NCBI RefSeq assembly: GCF_900101905.1 | Contig: NZ_FNAJ01000018.1 | Span: 62,001 to 126,000 of the forward strand | DNA: 64,000 nucleotides | DNA from: Myxococcus virescens | GTDB taxonomy: Bacteria > Myxococcota > Myxococcia > Myxococcales > Myxococcaceae | Direction of reading: 5' to 3' | In this document: piece after piece, positions 1 to 8,862 of the stretch | How the letters are laid out: the number at the start of each line of letters is the position of its first letter | Numbering within the stretch: the first letter of the stretch is position 1 | Made by a program: the position numbers and the translations under genes | Notes under the pieces: model-generated | Told to the model about the DNA's origin: nothing | Databases searched by the model: none | Seen by the model: only the letters and a program-made list of their open reading frames with translations

Positions 1-186
1 GTCAGAGATGACCAGCTCGTAGGGCCGCGCCGACAGCTTCTCCAGCGCATCCTCGCCATCCACGGCTTCATCCACCTCGACACCGGAGAGGCTCTTGAGC
101 ATCTCCCGCAGCGTGAAGCGAACGCCCGCGTCGTCATCCACCACCAGGACGCGCGTGGTGCCACCCTCCCTGGCCTCATCCCACAT
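1..186 (-). CDS. Response regulator, receiver domain (N-terminal part, cut by window edge)
   Basis: The first 62 residues are visible. After a short lead the protein reads RVLVVDDDAGVRFTL, with the acidic DDD pocket of a CheY-like receiver domain. It continues through a helix to YELVISD, whose final Asp is the expected phospho-acceptor. The ATG lies inside the last codons of the histidine kinase upstream, an 11-base overlap, so the two are translated together and the regulator is very probably the kinase's partner. The output domain lies outside the window. An NtrC-type sigma-54 activator would fit a soluble-domain kinase pair in myxobacteria, but that cannot be seen here. Confidence 0.85.
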   Translation of the reverse strand, partial: MWDEAREGGTTRVLVVDDDAGVRFTLREMLKSLSGVEVDEAVDGEDALEKLSARPYELVISD

Positions 187-1513
187 TCGCGACTCCGTGC
201 AGTGGCCGCAGGATCTCCGCTGGCAGCTCTCGCGGAAGCGTCAACGCCGCCTCGCATCCGCCTCCTACCGTATTCGTCAGCGTGACGTCTCCGCCGTGCT
301 GTCTCGCCAGGGCGCGTGCCACCGTCAGGCCCAAGCCGGAGCCCCTGGCCTTGGTCGTCACGCCCGCGTCGAACACACGGGCCTCGAGCTCGGAGGCCAG
401 TCCGGGCCCTGAGTCGCGCACGAAGACGCGGGCCTCGCCCACGGGCAGCGCGCGGACCTCCACGGTGACACGCCCGCCCGTGGGACAGGCCTCGATGGCG
501 TTGTGCAGCAGGTTCATCAACACCTGCTTCACCTTGCGCGAGTCACACACGGCCTCCACGCCCTCCGTGCCCTTGCGCTCCAGCCGCACGCCGTGGCCCG
601 CCGCCAGTCCTTCGTGCAGCACCAGGGCTTCGTCGCACAGCGCGCCCAGGTCCACGGGGCTCACCGTCAAAGGCACCAGCGGCCGGGTGAAGTTGAGGAA
701 CTCCTCCAGGATGCCCTGCATCCGCACCACCTCGCCCGACAGCACCTGCAGGCGTTCGGCGGGCTGGGCGCGACCTGCTTCGCGCGCCATGAGCTGGGTG
801 AGGCCCTTCACCGTGGCCAGCGGGTTCTTCAGCTCGTGGGCAATCTCTCCGGACATGGCCTCCAGGGCGCCCGCATACGAGCGATGCGTGGCCAGCAGTT
901 CGTCGCGGCTGGCGAGCGCTTCGCTCAGCATGTTGTCGAAGGTCGTCCGGATGGCGCCGCCCGCCGCGCTGCACACGCAGAGCATGATGGCGGTGACGAG
1001 GGCGCCCGCGACGAGCAGGACGGACGACGGCGCGCCGAGGAACCACAGGGGCAGCCCCTGAACCAGCCCGGAAATCTGGACGAAGGAGACGGCCATCAGC
1101 GTGGACAGCTGCGCCATCAACAGCCGCGAGCGATCCCGGGGCGTCGCTGCCAGGCTCGACAAGAAGCCCAGGGGCAGCGCGGCGGGCAGCACGGGGCTGG
1201 CGATGCCGCCTGTCCCCACGATGATGCTCGTCAGGATGATCTGCCCCATCCACAGATTGAGCGGCACGCTGCGCGCGTCAACGCCGTCGCGCTGGAAGCG
1301 GCGGAACTCATGGAAGAAGTAAGTGAAGGCGCCCACCCCCACCACGCTCATGAACACGCATCGCCAGGGTGCGCCGTCGATGACGGCGACACACACGGCG
1401 GACAGCAGCAGCAACAGCGACAGGAACAGGCGGACACGAACGAGCCGGCCGAACAGGCGCCCGAAGTGCTTGAGCTGGATGTCCTCGAAGTAGCGCTGGG
1501 TCCGCGAGTCCAT
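176..1513 (-). CDS. Membrane sensor histidine kinase
   Basis: This 445-residue protein has about six hydrophobic segments between residues 28 and 185 and no obvious periplasmic sensor, followed by a kinase core. The H-box is at 222-236 with the phospho-accepting His226 in the motif AHELKNP. The catalytic domain shows an N-box (NLLHNAIEA), a G1 box (DSGPGL) and a G2 box (GSGLGL). It should sense a membrane or intracellular signal and phosphorylate the overlapping response regulator. I chose the ATG at 1513 because GGAGAGG lies just upstream; an in-frame start at 1570 would overlap the preceding small gene. The signal is unknown. Confidence 0.9.
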   Translation of the reverse strand: MDSRTQRYFEDIQLKHFGRLFGRLVRVRLFLSLLLLLSAVCVAVIDGAPWRCVFMSVVGVGAFTYFFHEFRRFQRDGVDARSVPLNLWMGQIILTSIIVGTGGIASPVLPAALPLGFLSSLAATPRDRSRLLMAQLSTLMAVSFVQISGLVQGLPLWFLGAPSSVLLVAGALVTAIMLCVCSAAGGAIRTTFDNMLSEALASRDELLATHRSYAGALEAMSGEIAHELKNPLATVKGLTQLMAREAGRAQPAERLQVLSGEVVRMQGILEEFLNFTRPLVPLTVSPVDLGALCDEALVLHEGLAAGHGVRLERKGTEGVEAVCDSRKVKQVLMNLLHNAIEACPTGGRVTVEVRALPVGEARVFVRDSGPGLASELEARVFDAGVTTKARGSGLGLTVARALARQHGGDVTLTNTVGGGCEAALTLPRELPAEILRPLHGVANVG

Positions 1514-1541
1514 GGGGCCTCTCCCGCTCACGCCTCCCCGC

Positions 1542-1745
1542 TCATCGTATGTCAGCCGCGCCCCCCTCAATGACCGTCAACTGGGGCGCCGCCTTTCGCT
1601 CCGGGGCGCGGGCCCCGGACACGCTCTGCCCTCCCGTCACCGAGCGCTCGGTGGAGGAAGTGCGGGGTTGGCTGGCCTGGGACGCAGCGCGGCGCGGCGC
1701 GGGCCGCAGTGGCAAGCCGAAGTACAGGTACATGTCGAGCAACAT
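1542..1745 (-). CDS. Small hypothetical protein (67 aa)
   Basis: The ORF begins MLLDMYLYFGLPLRP and ends in a polar, low-complexity tail finishing LTVIEGGAADIR. A good ribosome-binding site (AGGGGA, 7 bases upstream) precedes the ATG. Its stop is 28 bases before the histidine kinase start, so it could be the first gene of that operon. No family is recognised. A plus-strand ORF across the same bases (1549-1752) has no ribosome-binding site. The hydrophobic start is too short to be a convincing membrane segment. Confidence 0.45.
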   Translation of the reverse strand: MLLDMYLYFGLPLRPAPRRAASQASQPRTSSTERSVTGGQSVSGARAPERKAAPQLTVIEGGAADIR

Positions 1746-2083
1746 GGATTGACTTCCCCTTGGCGGATGCGTGGACGCTGAAACGCATCCGGCCTGGAGC
1801 AATGGTGATGCCACCGGCTGTCCGGCCATTCACCGGGGCGCGCCACTTCGCGAGGAAGCGGCGAAACGCACCGTGCCATGGGCTCCAGGCGCACTTTCGT
1901 GAAAAAGGATGAAGTTGCGTGAGGCAAGCGCGGAGGTGACGTGCGCGGGAAACCACCCCGAGGGGTCGGGTCACCGCCGGGGTTCCGGCAGGGTGCCGGA
2001 TTTCCGGCAGGTCCGTCGCACGGCCCTCCGGCACACGGGCGGTGCCGGGTAGCGGCATGGGACTTGCCGGGGCTCGTCCCCGT
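1746..2083. other. Intergenic stretch, nothing recognised
   Basis: These 338 bases separate the small ORF from the YdeI-like gene. Only short ORFs without ribosome-binding sites occur. The half next to 1745 should hold the promoter of the kinase operon, but I see no convincing -10/-35 or -24/-12 pair. Confidence 0.4.
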
Positions 2084-2695
2084 TCAGGCGTGCAGCGATT
2101 CGTGCCGGGCCAGCATCTCGATGAACTGTTCGATTCGCCGAGCCCGCGTCTCCGCCTTCTTCGCGGAGTGGACGCGCCACAGGATGGCGTACCGGTTCGC
2201 CGCGTTGAGCGTGGCGAAGAACGCGGCCGCCTTCGCATTCGCGGCCAGGGCGCGGGCCAGGTCCTCGGGCACAGTGGCCTTGCTCTGCGACGCGTAGGCG
2301 GCGTCCCAGCGGCCATCCTTCTTGGCGAGCTCCACGACCTCCATGCCCGACGGCTTCATCCGGCCCGCGGCGATGAGCGCTTCCACCTTCTCGCAGTTGA
2401 TCTTGGACCAGACGCTCTTCGCGCCCCGGGGGGTGAACTTCTGGAGCCACGCGGTGTCGTCGAAGGCGTTCTTCTGACCGTCAATCCAGCCCCACGCGAG
2501 CGCGACGTCGAGCGCCTCGGCGTAGGTGACGGATTCAATGCCCGAGCCCTTCTTCGCCAGCTTCAGCCAGAGGCCGCGCGACAAGGCATGGTTCGCTTCG
2601 AGCCAGGACGCCCATTCCGCGGGCGACGCGAAGGCAATCGTCGGGAGCTCAGCGGCGGGCGCCTTCTTCGCGGCGGCCTTCTTCGTTGGACTCAT
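2084..2695 (-). CDS. YdeI/OmpD-associated (OmdA-like) family protein
   Basis: This 203-residue cytoplasmic protein starts with a Lys/Ala-rich leader (KKAAAKKAPAAE). The core has the family's conserved WASWLEANHA, RGLWLKLAKKGSG, ALDVALAWGWIDGQK and FTPRGAKSVWSKIN segments. The C-terminal helix carries KKAETRARRIEQFIEML, typical of the OmdA domain. YdeI-type proteins have been linked to resistance to polymyxin and other cationic peptides, but the biochemical role is not established. I preferred the ATG at 2695 over an upstream one at 2740 because the homologous region starts there. Confidence 0.8.
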   Translation of the reverse strand: MSPTKKAAAKKAPAAELPTIAFASPAEWASWLEANHALSRGLWLKLAKKGSGIESVTYAEALDVALAWGWIDGQKNAFDDTAWLQKFTPRGAKSVWSKINCEKVEALIAAGRMKPSGMEVVELAKKDGRWDAAYASQSKATVPEDLARALAANAKAAAFFATLNAANRYAILWRVHSAKKAETRARRIEQFIEMLARHESLHA

Positions 2696-2741
2696 GGTGG
2701 CATCAGCGGATAGCACGAGCCGCCAGCGCCCCGCCAACAAC

Positions 2742-4103
2742 CTACGGAGGACTCTCCGCCGCCGTCTTCGTGTCTCCCCCGCCGCCCAGCAGCTTCTCCT
2801 TCAATGCGCTCAGGCCCTTGCTACCGGCGGCCCGCACGCCCTCGAAGGAATCCCCCGCCTCTCGGGCGAAGTCGTCCATGGAGCGCTGCGCGAGGCCTTG
2901 ACGGACCCGGTCCATCCATAGGACGGGCGCCAGGACCTGCCCTGCCCGCTCCGGTCCCAGGAGCGTGACGAGGATCTTCTCCGGGCCCCCTGCCCTCGCC
3001 ACGAGCGCCTGTCCCAGGATGGCGGCGGCCCGCGCCTGGAGGAAGATGGGCAGCCGTTCGCCGTGCTTGCGCATCGCGTCCGCGCTGGCCTGGAGGTCAC
3101 GCCGCTCGGTCTCGCCCAGGTACGGACTCTTCGCCAGGGTGTCGAGGTAGCGCGCGGATTCGTCGTAGCGCTCCCGGCGGAAGTGGATGAAGGCCCAGCC
3201 CCACCACGTCAGCTCATTCTCGATGCCAAGCTTCTCCAGGGAGCCCAGGCCCCGCTCGAGGTCGTCCTCCGCTGCACGTTCGCGCTTGAGCCCCATGCGG
3301 TTCCAGGCCCGCAGGAAGTAGCCCGTGGCGAGCAGCGTCTCGCGGACCTGTGCAGGCGTGGCATTCCGCATCGCTGGAAAGTCGCTGGCGGGCAGCGCCT
3401 CGGCTTCGGACAGGAACGCATTCAGCTCCTCCTCGGCCGCGTAGTGATAGCCCGCGCCGCAGAAGGCCATCCCCCGGCTGCCGCGAACCGACACGCGCAG
3501 CCCTGGCGGCCACGCGGGCTGAGGCGTGGCGCGTGACAGCTCGTAGAGCACCAGGTCGGTCGCGGGGACACGGTTGCCCGAGTCCGCCGCGTCCAGCACG
3601 AACCACAGCGCGGAGAGGAACGCGTGCTCCTGGCCCGCGTCGTAGCCCGGCAGCGGAGGCGGCTGGTCCGGCTGAAAGCGGTTCCATAGGAGGGGGAACT
3701 CGTCCTCGTCGCGCTGCTCCAGCGTCTTCTTGGCCTTGTAGAACGCGACGCCCAGGTCCAGGTACGCCTTCGCCACGCGGAGCGCTTCTTCCTCTGAGGC
3801 AGCCTTCGCCGGCAGCTCCCGCGTGTCCTCCAGCGTCTGCCAGAGCGCGGCGATCTCGGCGGGAGCGTTCGGCTGACCCTCCGCGCGCATCGTCAGCTTG
3901 AGCGCCCGGTACGGGACCAGCGAGTAGGCGTCGCGAATGCGCGCTTCGATTTCCTCCCGCTCCTGTGCGGCTCGCTCCGCATCGGACTTGCGGCAGCCGC
4001 CCAGGACCGTCAGCAGCATCACGGCGATGACGCGTCCCAGGAGGCGTGGCGCCGAGCGTGGCGTGGAGACCTGGTTCACCCCGTCCTTCGCGTCCTTGTT
4101 CAT
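2742..4103 (-). CDS. Hypothetical lipoprotein
   Basis: The protein has 453 residues. A basic leader and hydrophobic stretch end in the lipobox LGGC with Cys37 as the lipidated residue. The mature part is mostly helical. From about residue 240 it has pairs of helices (LLATGYFLRAWNRMGL, YDESARYLDTLAKSPYLGE) that resemble degenerate TPR repeats. No family is recognised. There is no good ribosome-binding site before the ATG; an in-frame GTG eight codons in (4079) follows AAGGACGGG and is an alternative start. It is transcribed towards the YdeI-like gene, 46 bases away. Confidence 0.7.
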   Translation of the reverse strand: MNKDAKDGVNQVSTPRSAPRLLGRVIAVMLLTVLGGCRKSDAERAAQEREEIEARIRDAYSLVPYRALKLTMRAEGQPNAPAEIAALWQTLEDTRELPAKAASEEEALRVAKAYLDLGVAFYKAKKTLEQRDEDEFPLLWNRFQPDQPPPLPGYDAGQEHAFLSALWFVLDAADSGNRVPATDLVLYELSRATPQPAWPPGLRVSVRGSRGMAFCGAGYHYAAEEELNAFLSEAEALPASDFPAMRNATPAQVRETLLATGYFLRAWNRMGLKRERAAEDDLERGLGSLEKLGIENELTWWGWAFIHFRRERYDESARYLDTLAKSPYLGETERRDLQASADAMRKHGERLPIFLQARAAAILGQALVARAGGPEKILVTLLGPERAGQVLAPVLWMDRVRQGLAQRSMDDFAREAGDSFEGVRAAGSKGLSALKEKLLGGGGDTKTAAESPP

Positions 4104-4216
4104 CGGGAAAGGAAGGTATCACGGCGACCTTGGCGTACCCATGCCCCTGCCGCCTTGGGCGCCGACACAGGCAGACGGTGGCGCGCGACGGGCCCGTGGA
4201 TTACAGCGCCGCCAGC

Positions 4217-5485
4217 ATGACTCATCAGGCTGCGGCTTCCGGGCTCTCCATCTTCCAACATCGAGACTTCCGCTTCTATCTGCTGGCGCGCCTGTGCGCG
4301 GTGCTGGCCGTCCAGATTGAGTCGGTGGCCATTGGCTGGCAGGTCTACGAGCTCACGGGCAGCGCGCTCGCGCTCGGATATACGGGGCTGGCGCAGTTCC
4401 TGCCGTTCCTGTCGCTGTGTCTGGTGGGCGGCCAGGTGGCGGACCGCGTGGATCGGCGGACCATCCTGGCGGTGTGTCAGACGGTGATGCTGATCTGCAG
4501 TCTGCTGCTGCTCGCGTTCACCTTGGGCCATATCCGCGACGTGCGATTCGTCTATGGCGTCCTGGTGCTCTTCGGCGCGGCGCGCGCGTTCCATGCCCCG
4601 GCGGGCTCCGCGCTCACCCCGCATCTGGTGCCGCCCGAGCACCTGACTCGCGCCGTGGCCATCAACTCCACCACGTGGCAGGTGGCCACCATTGGCGGCC
4701 CGGCCGTGGGCGGCATCCTTTATGGCTGGATCGGCGCCGCGGGGGCCTACACGGCCTCCGCGACGCTGTGCGCCCTCTCCGTCATCTGGATTCTCACCCT
4801 CACGGTGCGGACCGGGCGCGCGTCCGCCGAGCCCCTCTCCCTGTCGACCCTGGTCGCGGGACTCGGCTTCGTTCGACGGCAGCGCCTGCTGCTGGGCAGC
4901 ATCACCCTGGACCTGTTCGCCGTGCTCTTCGGTGGCGCGGTGGCGCTCCTGCCCATCTACGCGCGGGACATCCTGCACACAGGGCCATGGGGACTGGGGC
5001 TGCTGCGCTGTGCGCCCGCGTTCGGCGCAGCGGTGGTGGCCGTCTTCCTGGCCATGCGGCCCATGGGCGGCAACACCGGCCGGAAGATGTTCATCGCGGT
5101 CGCCATCTTCGGCGCGGCCACGCTCGTCTTCGGGATGAGCCGCTCGTTGCCCCTGTCGCTGGCGGCGCTGACGATCGCAGGCGCCGCGGACATGATCAGC
5201 GTCGTGGTCCGCCACACGCTGGAGTTGATGGCCACCCCGGACGACATGCGCGGCCGCGTGGGCGCGGTGAACATGATGGCCATTGGCGCCTCCAACGAAC
5301 TGGGCGAGTTCCGCGCGGGCGGGTTCGCCGAGTACGTGGGCGCCGTACCCGCGGTGGTCGCGGGCGCGGTGGGTACGCTGGCGGTGGTCGCGCTCTGGGC
5401 GTGGGCCTTCCCCGAGCTGCGGCGGGTGGACCGCCTGGAGTCCTTCGCGCAGACGAAGGAGCCTCCAGCGGCGCCCGCGAGTTGA
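4217..5485 (+). CDS. MFS transporter (EntS/MFS_3-like exporter)
   Basis: The 422-residue protein has about 12 membrane segments. The N-terminal half carries the MFS signature loop GGQVADRVDRRTIL between helices 2 and 3. The opening (FQHRDFRFYLLARLCAVLAVQIESVAIGWQVYE) and TTWQVATIGGPAVGGILYG are typical of the enterobactin-exporter-like group (PF05977). The substrate cannot be read from sequence; no siderophore genes adjoin it. I chose the ATG at 4217 because the family's N-terminus starts there. The preceding in-frame extension has no membrane character. Confidence 0.85.
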   Translation: MTHQAAASGLSIFQHRDFRFYLLARLCAVLAVQIESVAIGWQVYELTGSALALGYTGLAQFLPFLSLCLVGGQVADRVDRRTILAVCQTVMLICSLLLLAFTLGHIRDVRFVYGVLVLFGAARAFHAPAGSALTPHLVPPEHLTRAVAINSTTWQVATIGGPAVGGILYGWIGAAGAYTASATLCALSVIWILTLTVRTGRASAEPLSLSTLVAGLGFVRRQRLLLGSITLDLFAVLFGGAVALLPIYARDILHTGPWGLGLLRCAPAFGAAVVAVFLAMRPMGGNTGRKMFIAVAIFGAATLVFGMSRSLPLSLAALTIAGAADMISVVVRHTLELMATPDDMRGRVGAVNMMAIGASNELGEFRAGGFAEYVGAVPAVVAGAVGTLAVVALWAWAFPELRRVDRLESFAQTKEPPAAPAS

Positions 5486-5498
5486 TGGCCCGCGATGC

Positions 5499-5693
5499 TC
5501 AAGCCTGCGCGCCGTCGTAGCTGACGCGCAGGCCTCGATGGGTCACGGTGATGAGGGGGCGGCCCAGCCAGCCACAATGGCGGCACACGGCGCTGGGACC
5601 GGAGGCGGTGACGCGCACGGGCAGGTCCGCCGCGCAGACGGGGCACCCCTCGGGAAGCGTGTAGTCACGCGAGCTTGCGTTCACTTCGGTCAT
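5499..5693 (-). CDS. Small zinc-ribbon protein
   Basis: This 64-residue protein has two CxxC knuckles, CPVC at 17-20 and CRHC at 38-41. They are separated by a short beta hairpin (LPVRVTASGPSAV), which is a zinc-ribbon arrangement. The rest is RPLITVTHRGLRVSYDG. It lies convergent to the MFS gene, with 13 bases between stop codons. The function is unknown; such single ribbons often bind nucleic acid or partner proteins. Confidence 0.65.
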   Translation of the reverse strand: MTEVNASSRDYTLPEGCPVCAADLPVRVTASGPSAVCRHCGWLGRPLITVTHRGLRVSYDGAQA

Positions 5694-5727
5694 GTATTTC
5701 AGGTAACGCAGTCGCGCGTCGCCGCAA

Positions 5728-5773
5728 GCAGCCGGCCAGACACGTTGGCGTGCAGCCGGCCCTGGGCACGCCA
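5728..5773. promoter_or_regulatory. Direct repeat plus inverted repeat in a divergent intergenic region
   Basis: The 301-base gap between the zinc-ribbon and SBF-type transporter genes contains GCAGCCGGCC twice (5728-5737 and 5752-5761, 24 bases apart). It also contains a perfect 8-base inverted repeat, TGGCGTGC (5746-5753) and GCACGCCA (5766-5773). The two patterns overlap. This could be an operator for either divergent gene or an RNA hairpin; the regulator is unknown. Confidence 0.35.
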
Positions 5774-5994
5774 GACAGGCCGCTGGTGCCCACTCCTTGC
5801 GCCGTGAGGGCTTCCGTCACCGCGAGGCCGCTTCCGTGAGCCGCACCCGTAACCAGGGGGCACCAACATGAATGCGGCGTCATGTTCATGTCGGAATGGT
5901 GGAGCACGGCGCTGGCGCCGGCAATGTCTCCACCTACCCGCCTCGCGCACTCCGCGGTAGAGGTCCGCCGCTGCCCGGAGTAAGGGGGGCAAAC

Positions 5995-6993
5995 ATGCCC
6001 CTTCGCCTCGTGAAACGACTTGCCCGGGACTGGTTCCTGCTGGGGATGTTCGGCGCCGTCATCCTGGCCGCGCTCTTCCCGGAGTTCGGTACGTCGGGCG
6101 GACCGATGCACGCGGACGTCGTCGCCGACGTGGGCATCTTCGCGGTGTTCCTGCTCCACGGCCTGGGCCTGCCCGCGGCCCAGCTCCGCGCGGGCGTGGT
6201 GACGTGGCGGGTCCACGTGGTGGTTCAGGTCTTCACGTTCGTGGTGTTTCCACTGCTGTGGTGGCTGGGCGACGTGCTGGTGGGGCGCTGGATGCCAGCG
6301 GACCTGTCGCTGGGGCTGCTCTATCTCTGCGCGGTACCGTCGACCATCTCCTCCTCGGTCGCGATGACGGGCGTCGCTCGAGGCAATGTGCCCGCCGCCA
6401 TCTTCAACGCCAGCTTGTCCAGCCTGCTGGGCATCGTGTTGACGCCGCTCATCATCGGCCTGTTCGCCAGCGCCACCGGGCACTCCCTGCCCATGGGCCA
6501 GGCCATCCTCAAGCTGTCGCTCCTCCTGCTGCTCCCCCTGGCGCTGGGGCAATTGCTGCGCCCGCTGGTGGGCGGCTGGTTCGCCCGCTACCGGCCTTAC
6601 ACGAATGCCTTCGACCGGGTCGTGATCCTGCTCCTCGTCTATTCGTCGTTCTGTGACTCGATCACCTCGGGCCTGTTCTCCGACTACGGCGCGGCGGTGC
6701 TGGGCGTGGCCTTCGTGGGCGCGATGATCATCCTGGCCATCGTGCTGATGCTGACCACGCGGACGGCTCGGGCGCTGGGCTTCTCCAAGGAGGACGAAAT
6801 CACGGTGGTCTTCTGTGGGTCGAAGAAGACACTGGCCTCAGGGGTGCCCATGGCGCGGCTGCTCTTCGGCGCCAATCCCGCCCTGGGTCTCATCGTCCTA
6901 CCGTTGATGTTCTATCATCAGGCCCAACTCCTCGTGTGCTCGCTCCTGGCGGAACGCTACGCGAAGCGCCCGGCGGGACAACCTGCCGCGTAG
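5995..6993 (+). CDS. SBF-like (bile acid:sodium symporter-type) transporter
   Basis: The 332-residue membrane protein has about 10 hydrophobic segments. It carries SBF-like hallmarks: GIFAVFLLHGLGLP near the start, LYLCAVPSTISSSVAMT mid-protein and VVFCGSKKTLASGVPMA near the end. These match the YfeH/PF13593 branch of the bile acid:sodium symporter superfamily. The natural substrate of that branch is uncertain. The ATG at 5995 follows a strong ribosome-binding site (AAGGGGGG); an upstream in-frame ATG at 5872 has none and would add a non-membrane leader. It appears monocistronic. Confidence 0.85.
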   Translation: MPLRLVKRLARDWFLLGMFGAVILAALFPEFGTSGGPMHADVVADVGIFAVFLLHGLGLPAAQLRAGVVTWRVHVVVQVFTFVVFPLLWWLGDVLVGRWMPADLSLGLLYLCAVPSTISSSVAMTGVARGNVPAAIFNASLSSLLGIVLTPLIIGLFASATGHSLPMGQAILKLSLLLLLPLALGQLLRPLVGGWFARYRPYTNAFDRVVILLLVYSSFCDSITSGLFSDYGAAVLGVAFVGAMIILAIVLMLTTRTARALGFSKEDEITVVFCGSKKTLASGVPMARLLFGANPALGLIVLPLMFYHQAQLLVCSLLAERYAKRPAGQPAA

Positions 6994-7119
6994 GCCCCGG
7001 TGCGCATCCCCGGCGGACCGGCACTGTGATAGGTGCGCAAACCACGTATGTCAGAGCCGCACAGAACGTCAGGGGCCTGGCTTGACCCAGCCGGTACAGC
7101 CCGGGCTGGAATGCACGCC

Positions 7120-7674
7120 ATGGCCGAACGACTCGTCTTCCCGCCCATCGTGGAAGGGCTCTTCGTCCGGGGGCTCTCCGGGCGGGTGACGCCCCTGCTC
7201 AAAGAGCAGTTGCGAAGCGAGGGACTGGACCTGGACCGGCCACTCCTCCCCGCCTACTCCCTGGAGTCGTGGATTCGCTGCGTCACGCTGACAGCGAAGG
7301 CGCTGCACCCCCAGGAGCCCGACGAGGTGGCGTGGCGGATGCTCGGCGAGCGGATGATTGACGGATACCGCGACACGCTGATGGGCCGCGCCCTGCTCGG
7401 GGTGATGAAGCTGCTGGGGCCCTGGCGGATGCTGTCGAAGGCACAGCACGGATTCCGGACGAGCAACAACTACACCGAGGTCCGCATCACGGAGACGGGC
7501 CCAACGGAGGCCGAGGTCTGGCTCAACGAGCCCGGAATGCTGCGCTACTTCAAGCAGGGCGTCATGCTCGCCATGTCCCGGGCCGCCGGTGGCGTGGCCG
7601 CGTCGGTGGACGTCCGCTCCTTCGACGAACACTGCGTCACGTACCGCGTCTCCTGGAAGGACTCGGGCCGCTGA
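7120..7674 (+). CDS. DUF2378 (TIGR02265, Myxococcus paralogous family) protein
   Basis: The 184-residue soluble protein begins MAERLVFPPIVEGLFVRGL, the typical opening of this family, which is expanded in myxobacteria. Later conserved parts include AWRMLGERMIDGYRDTLMG and FRTSNNYTEV. The C-terminal half looks like an alpha/beta ligand-binding fold (YFKQGVMLAM...CVTYRVSWKD). The function is not known. Starts at 7111 or 7033 are also possible; I chose the one matching the family's first residues. The gene supports the myxobacterial assignment of the window. Confidence 0.8.
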   Translation: MAERLVFPPIVEGLFVRGLSGRVTPLLKEQLRSEGLDLDRPLLPAYSLESWIRCVTLTAKALHPQEPDEVAWRMLGERMIDGYRDTLMGRALLGVMKLLGPWRMLSKAQHGFRTSNNYTEVRITETGPTEAEVWLNEPGMLRYFKQGVMLAMSRAAGGVAASVDVRSFDEHCVTYRVSWKDSGR

Positions 7675-7755
7675 GGCGGCTTGCCCTGGGGGCCGCGCCT
7701 CTGCGACGGTAGTCCCGCGATGGCGCTCTGGCGCCGTTGGTGAGGGGGGGACGAT

Positions 7756-8832
7756 ATGCCGTCGAGCGAGCGCGCCAATCTTCCGCGCTGGAAGGGGCAG
7801 CAAGGCTTCTTCGAAATCTGGTTCCTGTGTGTGCTCGACCCTGGGGGCGAGCGCGCCTGGTGGTTCCGCTACACGATCTTCACCCCCGCGCCGGGAGCAC
7901 CTGGTGAGCCTCGCGCCCTGCTATGGGCGGCGGCCTTCGACTGCGCCACCGCCACGCCCGCGCTGGGGCTGAAGGCCATCCATCCCCTCTCCCACTTCTC
8001 CACCGAGGCCCCGGGCCGCTTCGGCATCCGGATTGGTGACGCGGAGCTCGCGCCGGGCCGGTGCCATGGTCGCGTCGCCTCGGGAGGCCACTCCATCGAA
8101 TGGGATTTGCGCTACACGCCGGAGACCGCGGAGGCGGTGCGGCGTGCTCCTCGGGGCGCCGACCTGCTTCCACTCACGACGCACGTGGCCCATGCCCATG
8201 ACGACATCGCCTTCACCGGCGCCGTCACCGTGGACGGGCACCGGTATGACGTCCAGGGCGCGCCGGGGCTCCAGAAGCACCTGTGGGGACACCGCCGGTT
8301 GGAGGAGCTGACGTGGCTCTACGTGCCACGCTTCCAGGAGGACCCAGAGGCCCGCCTGGAGGTGCTGTCCGTGCGCTCCCGCCAGCATCCGCTCAGTCCC
8401 CGGCTGTCGCCCATCTACCTGCGCACCGCGCGGCGGGAACACCGGTTCCATGAGGCCCCGGACATGCTGCTCACACGCCTGCAGTCGCCGCAGCCGGGGG
8501 AGCTGTGCTTCCAGGCCCGCTCGGCCACCGTGGCCGTGAAGGGCCGCGCGTGGTGCGATCCCAAGACACTGGTGGGCTACGTCTACCGGGACCCGACGGG
8601 CTGGGACGTCCACGTGGCCCAGAGCGACGTGGCCACCTGTGAGTTGGAGCGCTTCACCCGCCCCCATCCCTTCGCGGCGTGGAGACCGGACGGACGGCTC
8701 ACGTCCACCGTGGGCGCCCTGGAGTTCCACGCGCCCGAGCCCCTGGAGGGCGTGCGCTACATCGGGTGGGATGAGACGTCAGTCTCGGAGGCACCGGGCG
8801 AGGCACCGCCCGCGGTGGCCAAAGGCGCGTAG
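7756..8832 (+). CDS. Hypothetical protein, possible AttH/CrtC-like lipocalin-type fold
   Basis: The 358-residue protein has no signal peptide or membrane segment and is rich in beta strands, Trp and His. WKGQQGFFEIWFLCV, AWWFRYTIFTP, HSIEWDLRYTPE and GLQKHLWGHRR are the most distinctive parts. The pattern of paired beta domains and the phrase on the cargo side (FFEIWFL) recall the AttH/CrtC (hydroxyneurosporene synthase-like) group. This is a guess, not an identification. The start follows GAGGGGGGGACGAT. It lies just downstream of the DUF2378 gene on the same strand and ends 30 bases from the convergent hydrolase gene. Confidence 0.55.
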   Translation: MPSSERANLPRWKGQQGFFEIWFLCVLDPGGERAWWFRYTIFTPAPGAPGEPRALLWAAAFDCATATPALGLKAIHPLSHFSTEAPGRFGIRIGDAELAPGRCHGRVASGGHSIEWDLRYTPETAEAVRRAPRGADLLPLTTHVAHAHDDIAFTGAVTVDGHRYDVQGAPGLQKHLWGHRRLEELTWLYVPRFQEDPEARLEVLSVRSRQHPLSPRLSPIYLRTARREHRFHEAPDMLLTRLQSPQPGELCFQARSATVAVKGRAWCDPKTLVGYVYRDPTGWDVHVAQSDVATCELERFTRPHPFAAWRPDGRLTSTVGALEFHAPEPLEGVRYIGWDETSVSEAPGEAPPAVAKGA

Positions 8833-8862
8833 CGGCGCGAGTGCGCAGGGCGCCTCACCCGC

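Noticed and set aside
5872-5994. N-terminal extension of the SBF-like transporter
   Set aside because: The extra 41 residues are not membrane-like and the ATG has no ribosome-binding site, whereas the ATG at 5995 has a strong one.
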